64,000 nucleotides of DNA, taken from Pseudomonas fluvialis. Lineage in GTDB: Bacteria > Pseudomonadota > Gammaproteobacteria > Pseudomonadales > Pseudomonadaceae. A model generated the notes under the pieces. The model was given only the letters and a program-made list of their open reading frames with translations, searched no databases and had not been told where the DNA came from. The translations under genes and the position numbers were made by a program. Shown piece after piece: positions 1 through 9,656 of the stretch (the stretch's first letter is position 1; each line of letters starts with the position of its first letter). The stretch spans positions 1 to 64,000 of the forward strand of contig NZ_NMQV01000023.1 in assembly GCF_002234375.1 (NCBI RefSeq). Reading direction: 5' to 3'.

Positions 1-28
1 AAGAACCCGGCCTAGGCCGGGTTCTTTT
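1..28. terminator. Bidirectional terminator downstream of oprD
   Basis: A perfect inverted repeat (stem AAGAACCCGGCC, no or two-base loop) occupies 1-26 and is followed by TTTT on the plus strand. The A-rich start gives a U-rich tail on the minus strand. It lies 17 bases past the oprD stop codon, so it can end oprD and also any plus-strand gene entering from the left. Confidence 0.85.
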
Positions 29-44
29 ACAGCTCGAAGGATGC

Positions 45-1400
45 TTACAGAATATCCAACGGATATTCGGTGATCACGCGAACTTCGTCCAGCGCGCTGG
101 AGCCGCCGGAGTAGACCCAGCCCATGTCATTGTTGCTACGCCAGGTGGCCTGGCGGACGGTGATGGAAAGATCCTTCGCGGGGCCTTCCTGGAACACATA
201 CTTGACTTGAAGGTCGCGCTCCCACTCCTTGCCGTCGCTACCATAGGCGCCAGCAAATGCACCGTTCACGTCGGCATTGGTGCCGTCGACATCGCTGCCG
301 GTGATGTAGCGGGCCATGAAGCTCAGGCCGGGTACGCCGAAGGCGGCCATATCGAGATCATAGCGGACCTGCCAGGACTTCTCGCCAGGGCCGTTGAAGT
401 CGGAGTATTGGACGGAGTTGGCCAGGAAGACCGAGTCACCGTAGTTGAAGCCATCCATCATGATGTAGTCCATAGGTTCGTCGCCGTTATTGCGCTGATG
501 GGCGAGGGTGAACTTATGGGCGCCTAGGGTGTAGGCAGCAGCTAGGGAGAAGATTGTGTTGTTTAGTTCGCCGGCCTTGGCTGAGCCTTCGTCCACGGTA
601 CGATAGATGTTGAAATCGAAGTTCAGTGCTTGGCTGTCGCTGAACGCAATGTTGTAGTTGGCGTTGCCGTAGTACTGGCGCCAGATGTCTTCCAGCTCGG
701 AGCCGTACAGGCTTACGCTGAAGTCATCGCTGAAGCTGTAACTGCCGCCGACATAGTCGGCGCTTTTAGCTGTAACGCCAGCATAGGAAGTGGCGATTTC
801 GCCGTCGCTGTTGGTGCTCATGCTGCCGTCGCGAATGGACGTGAAGTGGCCGGCATCCAGGCTAAGGTTCTCGATTTCGCTGCTTGACAGCTGGAAGCCT
901 TCTGCACTGGCTGGCAGCAGGCGGGCGGTGCTAGTGGCGAAGACCGGGGCGGTCGGGAACAGGTTGCCGTACTTCAGTTCGGTATTGGAGATGCGCATCT
1001 TCACCGCGCCACCGGCGTAGGAGTAATCGTCTTCCGCGCGACCATCGCTGTCGATCGGCAGCAGGCCGGTGCCTGTAGTGCCGCGGCCGCTGTCGAGCTT
1101 GATGCCCAGCATGCCGTGGGCGTCTACGCCGAAACCTACGGTGCCTACGGTATAGCCCGACTCGTAGAGAGCGGTAATGCCGTGGGCCCACTCTTGACGA
1201 TAGTTCTGATCGTCAGCGCTTCCGCCATTGCCTGCGCCATTGTTGCGGAAGTCGCGGTGTAAGAAGAAGTTCTTGTTCAGAACGTCGAAGCTGCTGTCTT
1301 CAACAAAGCCCTTGGACTCAGACTGCGCGCTGGCGAAAGCCACCTGGGAAGTGCCGGCGGCTACTGCCAGGGCGAGGGCGCTCCACTTCATCATTTGCAT
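45..1400 (-). CDS. oprD: OprD-family outer-membrane porin
   Basis: A 451-residue protein with an N-terminal signal peptide (about residues 1-24, ending VAFASA). The mature part is rich in alternating Gly, Asp, Tyr and Ser, as expected for an outer-membrane beta barrel. It ends in a Leu-rich strand (EYPLDIL), where OprD proteins carry their assembly signal. OprD porins are substrate-specific channels for basic amino acids, peptides or carboxylates; in P. aeruginosa OprD also admits carbapenems. The phrases GFVEDSS, FDFNIYRT and SVQYSDFNGPGEKSWQ are typical of the family. The start is supported by AGGAG a few bases upstream. Its position next to the HIT and slyX genes matches OprD itself rather than a paralogue, but substrate cannot be read from the sequence. 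Confidence 0.9.
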   Translation of the reverse strand: MQMMKWSALALAVAAGTSQVAFASAQSESKGFVEDSSFDVLNKNFFLHRDFRNNGAGNGGSADDQNYRQEWAHGITALYESGYTVGTVGFGVDAHGMLGIKLDSGRGTTGTGLLPIDSDGRAEDDYSYAGGAVKMRISNTELKYGNLFPTAPVFATSTARLLPASAEGFQLSSSEIENLSLDAGHFTSIRDGSMSTNSDGEIATSYAGVTAKSADYVGGSYSFSDDFSVSLYGSELEDIWRQYYGNANYNIAFSDSQALNFDFNIYRTVDEGSAKAGELNNTIFSLAAAYTLGAHKFTLAHQRNNGDEPMDYIMMDGFNYGDSVFLANSVQYSDFNGPGEKSWQVRYDLDMAAFGVPGLSFMARYITGSDVDGTNADVNGAFAGAYGSDGKEWERDLQVKYVFQEGPAKDLSITVRQATWRSNNDMGWVYSGGSSALDEVRVITEYPLDIL

Positions 1401-1876
1401 GGGAATTGCTCCTTTGGTTTGAAGATTTTCTCACCCGCAGGTTAGGCCTGACTGGGCGGTCTTTCTTTTTGTGTCGGCGCGTAACTTATAGCACGCTGCC
1501 GAAAATGACGACACTTGGCCCGGGAAAGGAACCTTTGCTTCACGGTAATGTCGCGCAAGTGCATCATTTTTGTCGCAATTTCATAGCTGTCGCAAGGGTC
1601 AGGATTTTTCCGGATGTGCCACGGCAGCCTGTGCACTTGGTTGTAAGCAAATAGCGTGCACAAAATGCCTGATGCATGTTTTTCAGGCCGTGCAGGCTGT
1701 ATTTGAGGGGTTGAGCTATGCCTTTCGGGGTAGCTTTGCGTCGATTTGGTGCGACTTTTCTTGTGCTGGCGGCTTTTGGTGCGTGTTGCGTGGCTTGGTT
1801 TTGCCGGGCGCTCTCGCTAGTCTGGCCGCCTTTGATGCCTGTGACGTGCGTTGGCCGAGTGGCTGGAGGAATGCTC
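1401..1876. other. Intergenic region between divergent oprD and HIT genes
   Basis: A 476-base divergent spacer holding the promoters of both neighbours. On the minus strand TGCTATAAG around 1480-1490 could be an extended -10 element for oprD. No RNA gene, terminator or convincing small gene was seen. An open frame upstream of the HIT gene continues in frame from 1718, but it has no good ribosome site and no family resemblance. Confidence 0.5.
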
Positions 1877-2311
1877 ATGTTTGTTCTGGATTCACGTTTG
1901 CAACAGGACTGTCTGGTGCTGGGGGATTTTCCACTGTGTCGTCTGCTGCTGATGAATGATGCCCGCTACCCCTGGTTCATTCTGGTGCCGCGGCGTGAGG
2001 AAGTTAGCGAGATTTTTCAGCTGGATGCCGCTGACCAGGCACTGCTATGGCGTGAAACTACTATGTTGGCTGAGGTGCTCAAGGATAGTTTTGCCGCCGA
2101 TAAGATGAATGTGGCAGCGCTAGGTAACGTCGTAGGGCAGTTGCACATGCATGTGATCGTGCGCAAGCGTCAGGACCCCGCCTGGCCTGCGCCGGTATGG
2201 GGGCATTCGCCGGCACAGGTCTATACGGCCGAGCAGGTGGCGGCTGTGCTGGAGCGCCTGCGCCTGGTATTGACTGACGACTTCCGGTTTGGCGATGGGG
2301 TGTCGGTATGA
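1877..2311 (+). CDS. HIT family nucleotide-binding protein
   Basis: A 144-residue histidine-triad protein. HIT proteins hydrolyse or transfer nucleotides using the H-x-H-x-H motif; here QLHMHVIVR (HMHV) followed by WPAPVWGH is the degenerate form usual in this proteobacterial group. The start was placed at 1877 because GGAGGA lies six bases upstream; the ATG at 1871 overlaps that site. The stop overlaps the slyX start by four bases (ATGA), so the two are translationally coupled. The physiological substrate is unknown. Confidence 0.9.
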   Translation: MFVLDSRLQQDCLVLGDFPLCRLLLMNDARYPWFILVPRREEVSEIFQLDAADQALLWRETTMLAEVLKDSFAADKMNVAALGNVVGQLHMHVIVRKRQDPAWPAPVWGHSPAQVYTAEQVAAVLERLRLVLTDDFRFGDGVSV

Positions 2312-2514
2312 GTCTGGAGCAGCGGGTCACCGAGCTTGAGGTTCGCCTGGCTTTCCAGGATGACATGTTGGCTAGTCTCAGTACCGAACTGGCCACCCAG
2401 CAAAGGATTATCGAGCGTCTGCAGCAGCAGGTGGTCCAGTTGGCTAGACGCCAGGAAGACATGCAGGTTCATGTGGGGGAGCCGATTATCGATGTGCCGC
2501 CGCCGCACTACTGA
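2308..2514 (+). CDS. slyX: SlyX family protein
   Basis: A 68-residue protein that is nearly all coiled coil (LEQRVTELEVRLAFQDDML and the Leu/Ile heptads that follow), ending in the short PPPHY tail characteristic of SlyX. The family is conserved in gammaproteobacteria but its biochemical role is not established. It is coupled to the upstream HIT gene by an ATGA overlap and followed directly by a strong terminator. Confidence 0.92.
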   Translation: MSLEQRVTELEVRLAFQDDMLASLSTELATQQRIIERLQQQVVQLARRQEDMQVHVGEPIIDVPPPHY

Positions 2515-2522
2515 TGTTTCGC

Positions 2523-2562
2523 TGATAAAAAACGCCCCGCTGATGCGGGGCGTTTTTTATCA
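2523..2562. terminator. Bidirectional terminator between slyX and the cold-shock gene
   Basis: A perfect inverted repeat with an ACGCCCCGC stem and a TGAT loop. It is flanked by six A on the left and six T on the right, so it can stop both convergent genes. Confidence 0.95.
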
Positions 2563-2572
2563 GGACCTGTGG

Positions 2573-3175
2573 TTAGCGTCGGCCGGGAAGGTCTATCACC
2601 ACATCTTCGGCCTGCAGTCCCTTGTCGCGCTGCATGACCACGAACTCGACACGTTGGCCTTCGACCAGAATGCGGTGGCCGTCGCCGCGAATGGCCCGAA
2701 AGTGCACAAAGATATCATCGCCTGAATCGCGGGAAATGAAGCCGAACCCCTTGGATGTGTTGAACCACTTGACCGTTCCGCTTTCGCGCAGGCCGCCGGC
2801 ATTGTTGTTGGTGTTCTGGCTAGGCGTTGCGCGGCTACGCGGAGCGCGTTGTGGGCTGGGCAGACGCAGTACATAACACAGGCTGGCTATGGCCAGGAGT
2901 AGCAGGGCTGGCAGGTTGCTGGGCAGTGGTAGCGTCAGTAGGACATCCAGCGCCTGGGTCAGGGTGGCTACCACGAGCAGCAGGCTGCCGGCTTGTTGCA
3001 GGCGGGTCAGGCTGCTGTGGGTCAGGCCGGAGACGATCAGATTGGACAGAGCCAGCAGGCCGAGTGCCAGCAAGCTGCTGTCCTGCAGTGGGGCTTCGTT
3101 ACTGGTTTGCAGGGTAAGGATGGCTGCCAGCAATAGTGCGCAGGCGCCGGTCAGCAGATGCACGATCTTCAACAT
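2573..3175 (-). CDS. Membrane-anchored cold-shock-domain protein
   Basis: A 200-residue protein with two parts. Residues 1 to about 110 hold four hydrophobic segments ([31 protein letters not shown], a third around [16 protein letters not shown], and [14 protein letters not shown]). A basic, Ser/Asn-rich linker follows. The C-terminal 70 residues are a cold-shock domain with both RNA-binding motifs ([15 protein letters not shown] and DIFVHF). Cold-shock domains bind single-stranded RNA or DNA. The start MLKIVHLL at 3175 was preferred over an upstream in-frame ATG at 3208 because the hydrophobic helix begins there. Whether the domain acts at the membrane is inference from topology. Confidence 0.88.
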   Translation of the reverse strand: MLKIVHLLTGACALLLAAILTLQTSNEAPLQDSSLLALGLLALSNLIVSGLTHSSLTRLQQAGSLLLVVATLTQALDVLLTLPLPSNLPALLLLAIASLCYVLRLPSPQRAPRSRATPSQNTNNNAGGLRESGTVKWFNTSKGFGFISRDSGDDIFVHFRAIRGDGHRILVEGQRVEFVVMQRDKGLQAEDVVIDLPGRR

Positions 3176-3349
3176 TGAGATACTCACGTCAGAAAAAATA
3201 AAAAACACAGCGATACCAGCAGGCCGCGCCGGCTAACCCGGGCGTTTGCTCGACACAGAGCAGCGCTGTTATCAGGCATTGCCCGCTTGTGGGGGCTTGG
3301 GGGCTGGCTGGCGGCGGCTATTTAACCGTAAAGGCGGGGGCTTCTCAAA

Positions 3350-4417
3350 TTAGCCCGTTAGTGCGGGCGTGCTCGGGCTCGGCTGAACCTGGTTGCGTCC
3401 GCCGCGCTTGGCCTGGTAGAGGGCGTCATCGGCACGGGTCAGCAGGCTTTCCAGGTTGTCGCCTGGAACCGCCAGGGCAACACCGAAGGAGGCGGTGATA
3501 GTGTCCAGTACCTTGTCAGTGCTGCGTACCTTGACCCGTAGCGCCTGGATTTTCTGGCGCAAGAGTTCGGCATGCTGCATGGCCTGCTGTAGATCATGAC
3601 AGTCGCGCATGACTACGCAGAACTCCTCGCCGCCGTAACGTGCGGCCATGGCGCGAGGTGGCAGGGTTTCCCTGAGCATCTGGCCAAAGTGCTGCAGCAC
3701 CCGATCGCCCAGCGGGTGGCCGAACTGGTCGTTGAACTGCTTGAAGTAGTCGATATCCATGATGATCAGGGCGATGCCGCGCGGATCATTGGCCAGCGCC
3801 TGTTCCAGCAGGCGACTGAAGGAATGACGGTTGAACACCTGAGTCAGGCCATCCAGGGTGGCGGCCAGCTGGGCGCGCTCCAACTGGTTGCGCAGGTTCT
3901 GGATTTCCGCTTGGGCGGCTTGCAGGCGGGAGAGGAACTGCTCCTGCTGGTGCTGCATCAACTGGGTGCTTTCCTGCAGGTCGTGGAGGACGTCCGGCAG
4001 GTCATCGATCAGCGGGTCATACAGGGCGTTGAGGCCTTGTTCGAGGCTGGCCTGGTAGGCTTGGCTGCCCGCTACGCTGCGCGCCACGTTGCCTTCGATG
4101 TCGTCGACCAGTTCGATCACCTGTTGCTGGCCTTGGCGTGCTTCGTCCAGTTCGCCTCGGATGATGAACTCGCGGTACAGCTTGACGGCGCTTTCCGGGG
4201 GGAAGGCATCAAAGTCCTTGACGATCTTGTCCAGGCGGCGTTGCAGCTCCGGCTCGTTGCCCTGGCAATAGCTGTACCACAGGGCGTAGTGCACCGGATT
4301 GGGGGGGATGTCGTGACGCACCATGTGCGGCACAGCCTGCTTGAGGAGGTCGGCGGCCTCGCGGGTTTCCTCGGGAAACAGCTCCAGCAGGCTGGTAGGT
4401 TTGTTGGCTTTGCTCAT
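3350..4417 (-). CDS. GGDEF-domain diguanylate cyclase
   Basis: A 355-residue cytoplasmic protein. The N-terminal 170 or so residues are helical with a coiled coil (LQAAQAEIQNLRNQLERAQL) just before the catalytic domain. The GGDEF domain starts near TLDGLTQVFNRHSF and has the active-site motif RYGGEEF, so c-di-GMP synthesis is expected. The RxxD inhibitory site that normally sits five residues upstream is absent (PPRA), suggesting no product inhibition. A GTG nine bases upstream is an alternative start. There is no transmembrane segment or recognisable sensor. Confidence 0.9.
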   Translation of the reverse strand: MSKANKPTSLLELFPEETREAADLLKQAVPHMVRHDIPPNPVHYALWYSYCQGNEPELQRRLDKIVKDFDAFPPESAVKLYREFIIRGELDEARQGQQQVIELVDDIEGNVARSVAGSQAYQASLEQGLNALYDPLIDDLPDVLHDLQESTQLMQHQQEQFLSRLQAAQAEIQNLRNQLERAQLAATLDGLTQVFNRHSFSRLLEQALANDPRGIALIIMDIDYFKQFNDQFGHPLGDRVLQHFGQMLRETLPPRAMAARYGGEEFCVVMRDCHDLQQAMQHAELLRQKIQALRVKVRSTDKVLDTITASFGVALAVPGDNLESLLTRADDALYQAKRGGRNQVQPSPSTPALTG

Positions 4418-4470
4418 GCACGTCACTGTGGGGGTGGTGTCCAGGGCTGCGGGGCGTCGCGGCTCAATGC

Positions 4471-4938
4471 TCAGTCGAGCAGGCTGCGTAGCATCCAGGC
4501 GGTTTTTTCATGCACCTGCATGCGTTGCGTGAGCAGGTCGGCGGTAGGTTCGTCACTCACCTGATCAACCAGCGGGAATATACCACGAGCGGTACGCACC
4601 ACGGCTTCCTGGCCCTGTACCAGTAGCTTGATCATTTCCTGGGCTGACGGTACGCCTTCTTCTTCCTTGATCGATGACAGGCGGGCATAGGCCGCATAAG
4701 TCCCGGGGGCCGGAAAGCCCAGGGCGCGGATGCGCTCGGCGATCAGGTCGACAGCCAGCGCCAGTTCGGTGTATTGGGTTTCGAACATCAGATGCAGGGT
4801 GTTGAACATCGGCCCGGTAACGTTCCAATGGAAGTTGTGGGTCTTCAGGTACAGGGTATATGTGTCGGCCAGCAGACGGGCCAGGCCGTCGGCGATGGCG
4901 GCGCGATCTGCTTCCTTGATACCGATGTTGATGTCCAT
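4471..4938 (-). CDS. dps: Dps-family ferritin-like DNA-protection protein
   Basis: A 155-residue protein of the Dps/ferritin-like family. These assemble into 12-mers, oxidise and store iron with hydrogen peroxide, and often coat DNA in stationary phase. The ferroxidase ligands are visible in [14 protein letters not shown] (His) and in [23 protein letters not shown] (Asp and Glu). AGGATG sits upstream of the ATG. The gene lies between a diguanylate cyclase and an HD-GYP gene, each apparently transcribed separately in the same direction. Confidence 0.94.
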   Translation of the reverse strand: MDINIGIKEADRAAIADGLARLLADTYTLYLKTHNFHWNVTGPMFNTLHLMFETQYTELALAVDLIAERIRALGFPAPGTYAAYARLSSIKEEEGVPSAQEMIKLLVQGQEAVVRTARGIFPLVDQVSDEPTADLLTQRMQVHEKTAWMLRSLLD

Positions 4939-5027
4939 GGGCTACATCCTCTTCTCGGGTAACGATGTGCCAAGCCTAGCATGTGCCGCGCTTGGGGCAT
5001 GTTGTTCAGGGTCAACGCCTGGCCAAG

Positions 5028-6137
5028 CTATAAATGTGCCAGTTGCGGTTGTTGCTGCAGGGTGTGGTTGAACACTTCGACCCAGTGGGCGCTGAACTGG
5101 CGGCCCGCCAGGTTGTTGATTTCCAGGATGGCGCGCAGCCGTGGGCGCTTGCTGAGTGTCTGGTAAGCGCGCTCGTGGGTGCGCGCATCGAAGGTGTCGG
5201 CGATCGCCAGGATCAAGGCGCCCGGATGGATTTCCACCTCGCGCAGGCCGCGCGGATAGCCTTGGCCGTCAGCGTGTTCCTGGTGGTGCAGGACAATTTC
5301 GGCGGCATCCTCCCAGCGTTCCAGGCGGCGCAGCAGGTCGTGGCCAAGGCGTGGGTGGCTGCGGATGTGCTGGACTTCTTCGCGGCTGAGGCGGCTTTTC
5401 TTGTGCAGTACGTGCAATGGCAGGAAGGCCATGCCCAGGTCGTGCAGGCAGGTGGCGACAGCCAGTTGCGCGGGGTCGACTACGCGGCCGCCCTGTTGGT
5501 TGATGGCCAGGGTCAGGTGAAGCAGGCGCAGGCCGCGACCTTGCCAGTAGCGTGAGCGCTGTTCAATCGCTTGCATCAGGGTCAGGCAGAACTGCACATC
5601 GGCGTCCGCAGGGATGTCGTAACGTTCCAGCAGGCGTGCGCAGTCAGGCGCGCTCTCGGGCGTCGCGTTGGGCTGCAGGGCGCTGCCGGGCGCCAGTTGC
5701 AACAGCAAGCGTTGGCGCGCAGTCGCCTGCTGTGTCGTCGCTGTGCCGGCGAGTTCGTGGAGGGCGATAGCCAGTTGCGCGCAGTCTGTATCCGGCTGGT
5801 AGTCCAGTGCGCCGGCGTACACGGCCTGCAGGTGCTGGCGCAGGCGATCGAAGCTGAGCAGCAGGATGTCGCCAAGCAGGCTGTCAAAGCGCAATTGCCG
5901 GCTACGCAGCGCCGCCAGGATATCCTCCATGGCCTGCGGAAGGGGTAGCAAGGCGTGCAGGCCGACCATGCCGATATTGCCCTTGAGGCTGTGCAGTAGA
6001 CGAAACAATTCAGCCAGGCGTTCGCTATCGTCGGCATGCTGTTCCAGTTCGATCAGCAGTTGCTCGCAGCGTGGCAGTTGCTCCTCGGCATCCAGGCGCA
6101 GGTCCTGGAGCAGATCGCTATCAACGGGGCTGTTCAT
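5028..6137 (-). CDS. HPt domain fused to HD-GYP-type phosphohydrolase
   Basis: A 369-residue protein. Residues about 1-110 form a histidine phosphotransfer domain with the motif LHSLKGNIGMVG, whose His accepts phosphate. Residues about 180-360 are an HD-GYP-type domain with CLHDLGM and a HQEHADGQGYP motif, the latter with Gln where the canonical HHExxDGxGYP has the second His. HD-GYP enzymes hydrolyse c-di-GMP; activity here is likely but unproven because of that change. No receiver domain is present, so input would come from a separate histidine kinase through the HPt. The ORF stays open upstream to 6323, but the ATG at 6137 precedes the HPt fold. Confidence 0.85.
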   Translation of the reverse strand: MNSPVDSDLLQDLRLDAEEQLPRCEQLLIELEQHADDSERLAELFRLLHSLKGNIGMVGLHALLPLPQAMEDILAALRSRQLRFDSLLGDILLLSFDRLRQHLQAVYAGALDYQPDTDCAQLAIALHELAGTATTQQATARQRLLLQLAPGSALQPNATPESAPDCARLLERYDIPADADVQFCLTLMQAIEQRSRYWQGRGLRLLHLTLAINQQGGRVVDPAQLAVATCLHDLGMAFLPLHVLHKKSRLSREEVQHIRSHPRLGHDLLRRLERWEDAAEIVLHHQEHADGQGYPRGLREVEIHPGALILAIADTFDARTHERAYQTLSKRPRLRAILEINNLAGRQFSAHWVEVFNHTLQQQPQLAHL

Positions 6138-6349
6138 GGTGGTTTTCCCGGGCTGGCGACGTCGCTCCTGCAGTATAGGAGAGGCTCGGCAGGGCGGCTG
6201 CAAGGCGCGTGGCTTTAAGGCTATAATCCGCGACTTTGCCGTTGCCTGCCCGGGCTGCGGTGCGATTTGGCGCTGTCGCGCTGTCGCGCTGCCGTGCTTG
6301 GCCCGTGCCCGGCCCGAATCCACGACCTTGAGAGAAGCGAAGCGCGACC

Positions 6350-8125
6350 ATGATGCGAAGCCATTACTGCGGCCAACTGAACGAGCGCCTGGACGGCCAG
6401 GAAATCACTCTTTGCGGCTGGGTGCACCGCCGTCGCGACCACGGTGGCGTGATCTTCCTCGACATCCGCGACCGCGAGGGACTGGCCCAGGTGGTATTCG
6501 ATCCGGATCGCGCCGAGACCTTCGCCAAGGCCGACCGTGTGCGCAGCGAGTATGTGGTGAAGATCACCGGCAAGGTACGTCTGCGTCCGGCCGGTGCGGT
6601 CAATCCGAACATGGCTTCCGGCGCCATCGAAGTGCTGGGTTATGAGCTGGATGTGCTCAACGAAGCCGAGACTCCGCCGTTCCCGCTCAACGAATACACC
6701 GACGTTGGCGAGGAAACCCGCCTGCGCTATCGCTTCATCGACCTGCGTCGCCCGGAGATGGCTGAGAAGCTCAAGCTGCGCTCGCGCATCACCTCGAGCA
6801 TTCGCCGCTACCTGGACGAGAACGGCTTCCTCGACGTCGAAACGCCGATCCTGACTCGCGCTACCCCGGAAGGTGCGCGCGACTACTTGGTGCCGAGCCG
6901 CACCCACGCCGGCAGCTTCTTCGCCCTGCCGCAGTCGCCGCAGCTGTTCAAGCAGCTGCTGATGGTCGCCGGCTTCGACCGCTACTACCAGATCGCCAAG
7001 TGCTTCCGCGACGAAGACCTGCGTGCCGACCGTCAGCCGGAATTCACCCAGATCGATATCGAGACCAGCTTCCTCGATGAAAAAGACATCATGGGCATCA
7101 CCGAGACCATGGTGCGCAACCTGTTCAAGGAAGTGCTGGACGTCGAGTTCGGCGAACTACCGCACATGACCCTGGCCGAAGCCATGCGTCGCTTCGGTTC
7201 GGACAAGCCGGACCTGCGCATTCCGCTGGAACTGGTGGATGTGGAAGATCAGCTCAAGGACGTCGAGTTCAAGGTATTCGCGGGACCTGCCAACGACCCG
7301 AAGTGCCGCGTCACCGCACTGCGCGTGCCGGGCGGGGCGAGCATGCCGCGCAAGCAGATCGACGACTACACCAAGTTCGTCGGCATCTACGGCGCCAAGG
7401 GCCTGGCCTATATCAAGGTCAATGAGCGTGCCGCCGGCGTTGACGGTCTGCAGTCGCCGATCGTCAAGAACATCCCGCTGGACAACATCAACGTGATCCT
7501 CGATCGCGTGGGTGCTGTCGATGGCGATATCGTGTTCTTCGGCGCCGACAAGGCCAAGATCGTCAGCGAAGCCCTGGGCGCGCTGCGTATCAAGCTGGGT
7601 CATGACCTCAATCTGCTGACCTGTGAGTGGGCCCCGCTGTGGGTGGTCGACTTCCCGATGTTCGAGGAAAACGACGATGGCAGCCTGACCGCCATGCACC
7701 ACCCGTTCACCGCACCGAGCTGCAGCCCGGAAGAGCTGGAAGCCAATCCGGCCGCCGCGCTGTCGCGTGCCTATGACATGGTCCTCAACGGCACCGAGCT
7801 GGGTGGCGGTTCGATCCGTATCCATGACAAGGCCATGCAGCAGACCGTGTTCCGCGTGCTCGGCATCAGCGAGGAAGAGCAGCAGGAGAAGTTCGGTTTC
7901 CTCCTTGATGCGCTGAAGTACGGTGCGCCGCCCCATGGTGGCCTGGCCTTCGGTCTGGATCGCCTGGTCATGCTGATGACCGGTGCCAGCTCGATCCGTG
8001 AAGTGATTGCCTTCCCGAAAACCCAGAGCGCTGCCTGCGTGATGACCCAGGCCCCGGGCCTGGTGGATAACAAGGCGCTGCGCGAACTGCATATTCGCCT
8101 GCGTGAACAGGTGAAAGCAGAATAA
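6350..8125 (+). CDS. aspS: Aspartyl-tRNA synthetase
   Basis: A 591-residue class II synthetase that charges tRNA-Asp; in Pseudomonas, which lacks AsnRS, it also makes Asp-tRNA-Asn for amidation. An N-terminal OB fold ([16 protein letters not shown]) is followed by class II motif 2 ([18 protein letters not shown]) and motif 3 (GLDRLVMLM). Between them lies the bacterial GAD insertion. Length is normal for bacterial AspRS. Two adjacent ATGs begin the gene; the first was used. A hairpin terminator follows within 10 bases. Confidence 0.98.
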   Translation: MMRSHYCGQLNERLDGQEITLCGWVHRRRDHGGVIFLDIRDREGLAQVVFDPDRAETFAKADRVRSEYVVKITGKVRLRPAGAVNPNMASGAIEVLGYELDVLNEAETPPFPLNEYTDVGEETRLRYRFIDLRRPEMAEKLKLRSRITSSIRRYLDENGFLDVETPILTRATPEGARDYLVPSRTHAGSFFALPQSPQLFKQLLMVAGFDRYYQIAKCFRDEDLRADRQPEFTQIDIETSFLDEKDIMGITETMVRNLFKEVLDVEFGELPHMTLAEAMRRFGSDKPDLRIPLELVDVEDQLKDVEFKVFAGPANDPKCRVTALRVPGGASMPRKQIDDYTKFVGIYGAKGLAYIKVNERAAGVDGLQSPIVKNIPLDNINVILDRVGAVDGDIVFFGADKAKIVSEALGALRIKLGHDLNLLTCEWAPLWVVDFPMFEENDDGSLTAMHHPFTAPSCSPEELEANPAAALSRAYDMVLNGTELGGGSIRIHDKAMQQTVFRVLGISEEEQQEKFGFLLDALKYGAPPHGGLAFGLDRLVMLMTGASSIREVIAFPKTQSAACVMTQAPGLVDNKALRELHIRLREQVKAE

Positions 8126-8132
8126 AGCGTAA

Positions 8133-8162
8133 AAGAAGCCTGGATTTCCAGGCTTCTTCTTT
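8133..8162 (+). terminator. aspS terminator
   Basis: An AAGAAGCCTGG stem with an ATT loop and TCCAGGCTTCTT return is followed by a T-rich tail, starting seven bases past the aspS stop. Confidence 0.9.
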
Positions 8163-8228
8163 ATGGCTGGACGGAGAGGCTCGAACTCTTACGCCTGGAT
8201 ATCGAATTTGCAACAACCGGAGTGAGTT

Positions 8229-8978
8229 ATGGCTGGTCATTCCAAATGGGCCAATATCAAACACCGCAAGGGTCGCCAGGACGCCAAGCGCGGCAAGATC
8301 TTCACCAAGCTGATTCGCGAGCTGACGGTGGCTGCCAAGCACGGCGGGCCGATTCCGGCGGATAACCCGCGTCTGCGCCTGGCCGTGGACAAGGCGCTCA
8401 CGGCGAATATGTCGCGTGATGTGATTGATCGTGCGATTGCCCGTGGTGCCGGTAACAACGAAGCTGACAACGTCATGGAGCTGAGCTACGAAGGCTATGC
8501 GCCCAACGGCGTAGCGATCATCGTCGAGGCCATGACCGACAACCGTAACCGCACGGCTGCAGCGGTACGTCATGCGTTCAGCAAGTGCGGCGGCAACCTG
8601 GGCACCGACGGCTCGGTAGCCTACATGTTCGAGCGCAAGGGGCAGATCAGTTTTGCACCGGGCGTCAGCGAGGAGGCGCTGATGGAAGCGGCGCTGGAGG
8701 CGGGAGCTGACGATGTGGAGATGGGCGAGGATGGCTCGGCACTGGTGTCGACCAGCTTTGCCGAGTTCCATGCGGTGAACGAAGCGTTGAGCGCTGCCGG
8801 CTTCAAGGGCGAGGAAGCGGATATCGCGATGATCCCGACCATTGCCGCGCCGGTGGATGATCTGGAGACCGCGCAGAAGGTGCTCAAGCTGATTGATATG
8901 CTGGAAGACCTGGATGACGTGCAGAACGTCTATCACAACGCGGAAATTCCCGACGAAATTGTTGCCCAGCTCGATTGA
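8229..8978 (+). CDS. yebC: YebC/PmpR family protein
   Basis: A 249-residue protein beginning [14 protein letters not shown], the family signature. In P. aeruginosa the orthologue PmpR represses the quinolone signal regulator pqsR. Related YebC proteins have also been reported to help ribosomes through proline-rich stretches. Length is typical. GGAGTGAGTT precedes the ATG. It sits between aspS and ruvC as in other pseudomonads and has its own terminator. Confidence 0.96.
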   Translation: MAGHSKWANIKHRKGRQDAKRGKIFTKLIRELTVAAKHGGPIPADNPRLRLAVDKALTANMSRDVIDRAIARGAGNNEADNVMELSYEGYAPNGVAIIVEAMTDNRNRTAAAVRHAFSKCGGNLGTDGSVAYMFERKGQISFAPGVSEEALMEAALEAGADDVEMGEDGSALVSTSFAEFHAVNEALSAAGFKGEEADIAMIPTIAAPVDDLETAQKVLKLIDMLEDLDDVQNVYHNAEIPDEIVAQLD

Positions 8979-8996
8979 TCGATACCCTGGGTGGTG

Positions 8997-9034
8997 AAAA
9001 AAGCCGGGATCGCAGGTGCGCTTCCGGCTTTTTT
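8997..9034 (+). terminator. yebC terminator
   Basis: AAAAAAGCCGG pairs with CCGGCTTTTTT across a 16-base loop, directly after yebC. Confidence 0.85.
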
Positions 9035-9116
9035 ATATCGATGCTGCTCCGTATACTCATGGCTGGATAAATAGACAGTATTCCGGCCGTGGCCGGATGT
9101 GGAGTGCACGGGCGGC

Positions 9117-9641
9117 ATGACTCTGATCCTCGGCATCGACCCAGGCTCGCGTATCACCGGTTACGGTGTAGTGCGCGATACCGGGCATGGCTGTGAATAT
9201 GTGGCTTCCGGCTGTATTCGCACTGGCGAAGGCGACTTGCCTAGCCGACTGCAGCAGGTATTCCGCGGTGTTGGCGAGGTGATCCGTCAGCATGGGCCGG
9301 TGACCATGGGCATCGAGCAGGTGTTCATGGCCAAGAATGCCGATTCGGCGCTCAAGCTCGGTCAGGCGCGTGGCGCGGCGATCGTGGCGGGAATCGAAGC
9401 CGGTCTGGCGATCAGCGAATACACCGCCAGCCAGGTGAAGCAGGCGATTGCCGGAACTGGCGGGGCAGACAAGCAGCAGGTCATGCTGATGGTCATGCAC
9501 CTGCTCAGGCTGACCCAGAAGCCGCAGGTCGATGCCTCCGACGCCCTGGCCATTGCTCTGTGCCACGCTCATCATCGGCAAAGTCTTATTCCCCATGGTC
9601 TGCTTGGCGCGCGCCGTCGTGGCGGGCGTCTGCGTCTGTAA
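9117..9641 (+). CDS. ruvC: Holliday junction endonuclease RuvC
   Basis: A 174-residue RNase H-fold endonuclease that resolves Holliday junctions with RuvAB. The four acidic catalytic residues are seen in [15 protein letters not shown] and [12 protein letters not shown]. The ATG at 9117 gives the usual N terminus MTLILGID; an ATG at 9099 would add six unrelated residues. ruvA follows after 15 bases. Confidence 0.97.
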   Translation: MTLILGIDPGSRITGYGVVRDTGHGCEYVASGCIRTGEGDLPSRLQQVFRGVGEVIRQHGPVTMGIEQVFMAKNADSALKLGQARGAAIVAGIEAGLAISEYTASQVKQAIAGTGGADKQQVMLMVMHLLRLTQKPQVDASDALAIALCHAHHRQSLIPHGLLGARRRGGRLRL

Positions 9642-9656
9642 GCAAAGGAATTTTCT

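Noticed and set aside
1718..1876. In-frame upstream extension of the HIT gene encoding a hydrophobic stretch
   Set aside because: The HIT fold begins at 1877 with a GGAGGA site at proper distance; the extension has no ribosome site and no relation to the family.
3596..4564. Long open frame (322 codons) opposite the diguanylate cyclase gene
   Set aside because: It is the antisense shadow of a GC-rich coding region; the true frame has the GGEEF motif.
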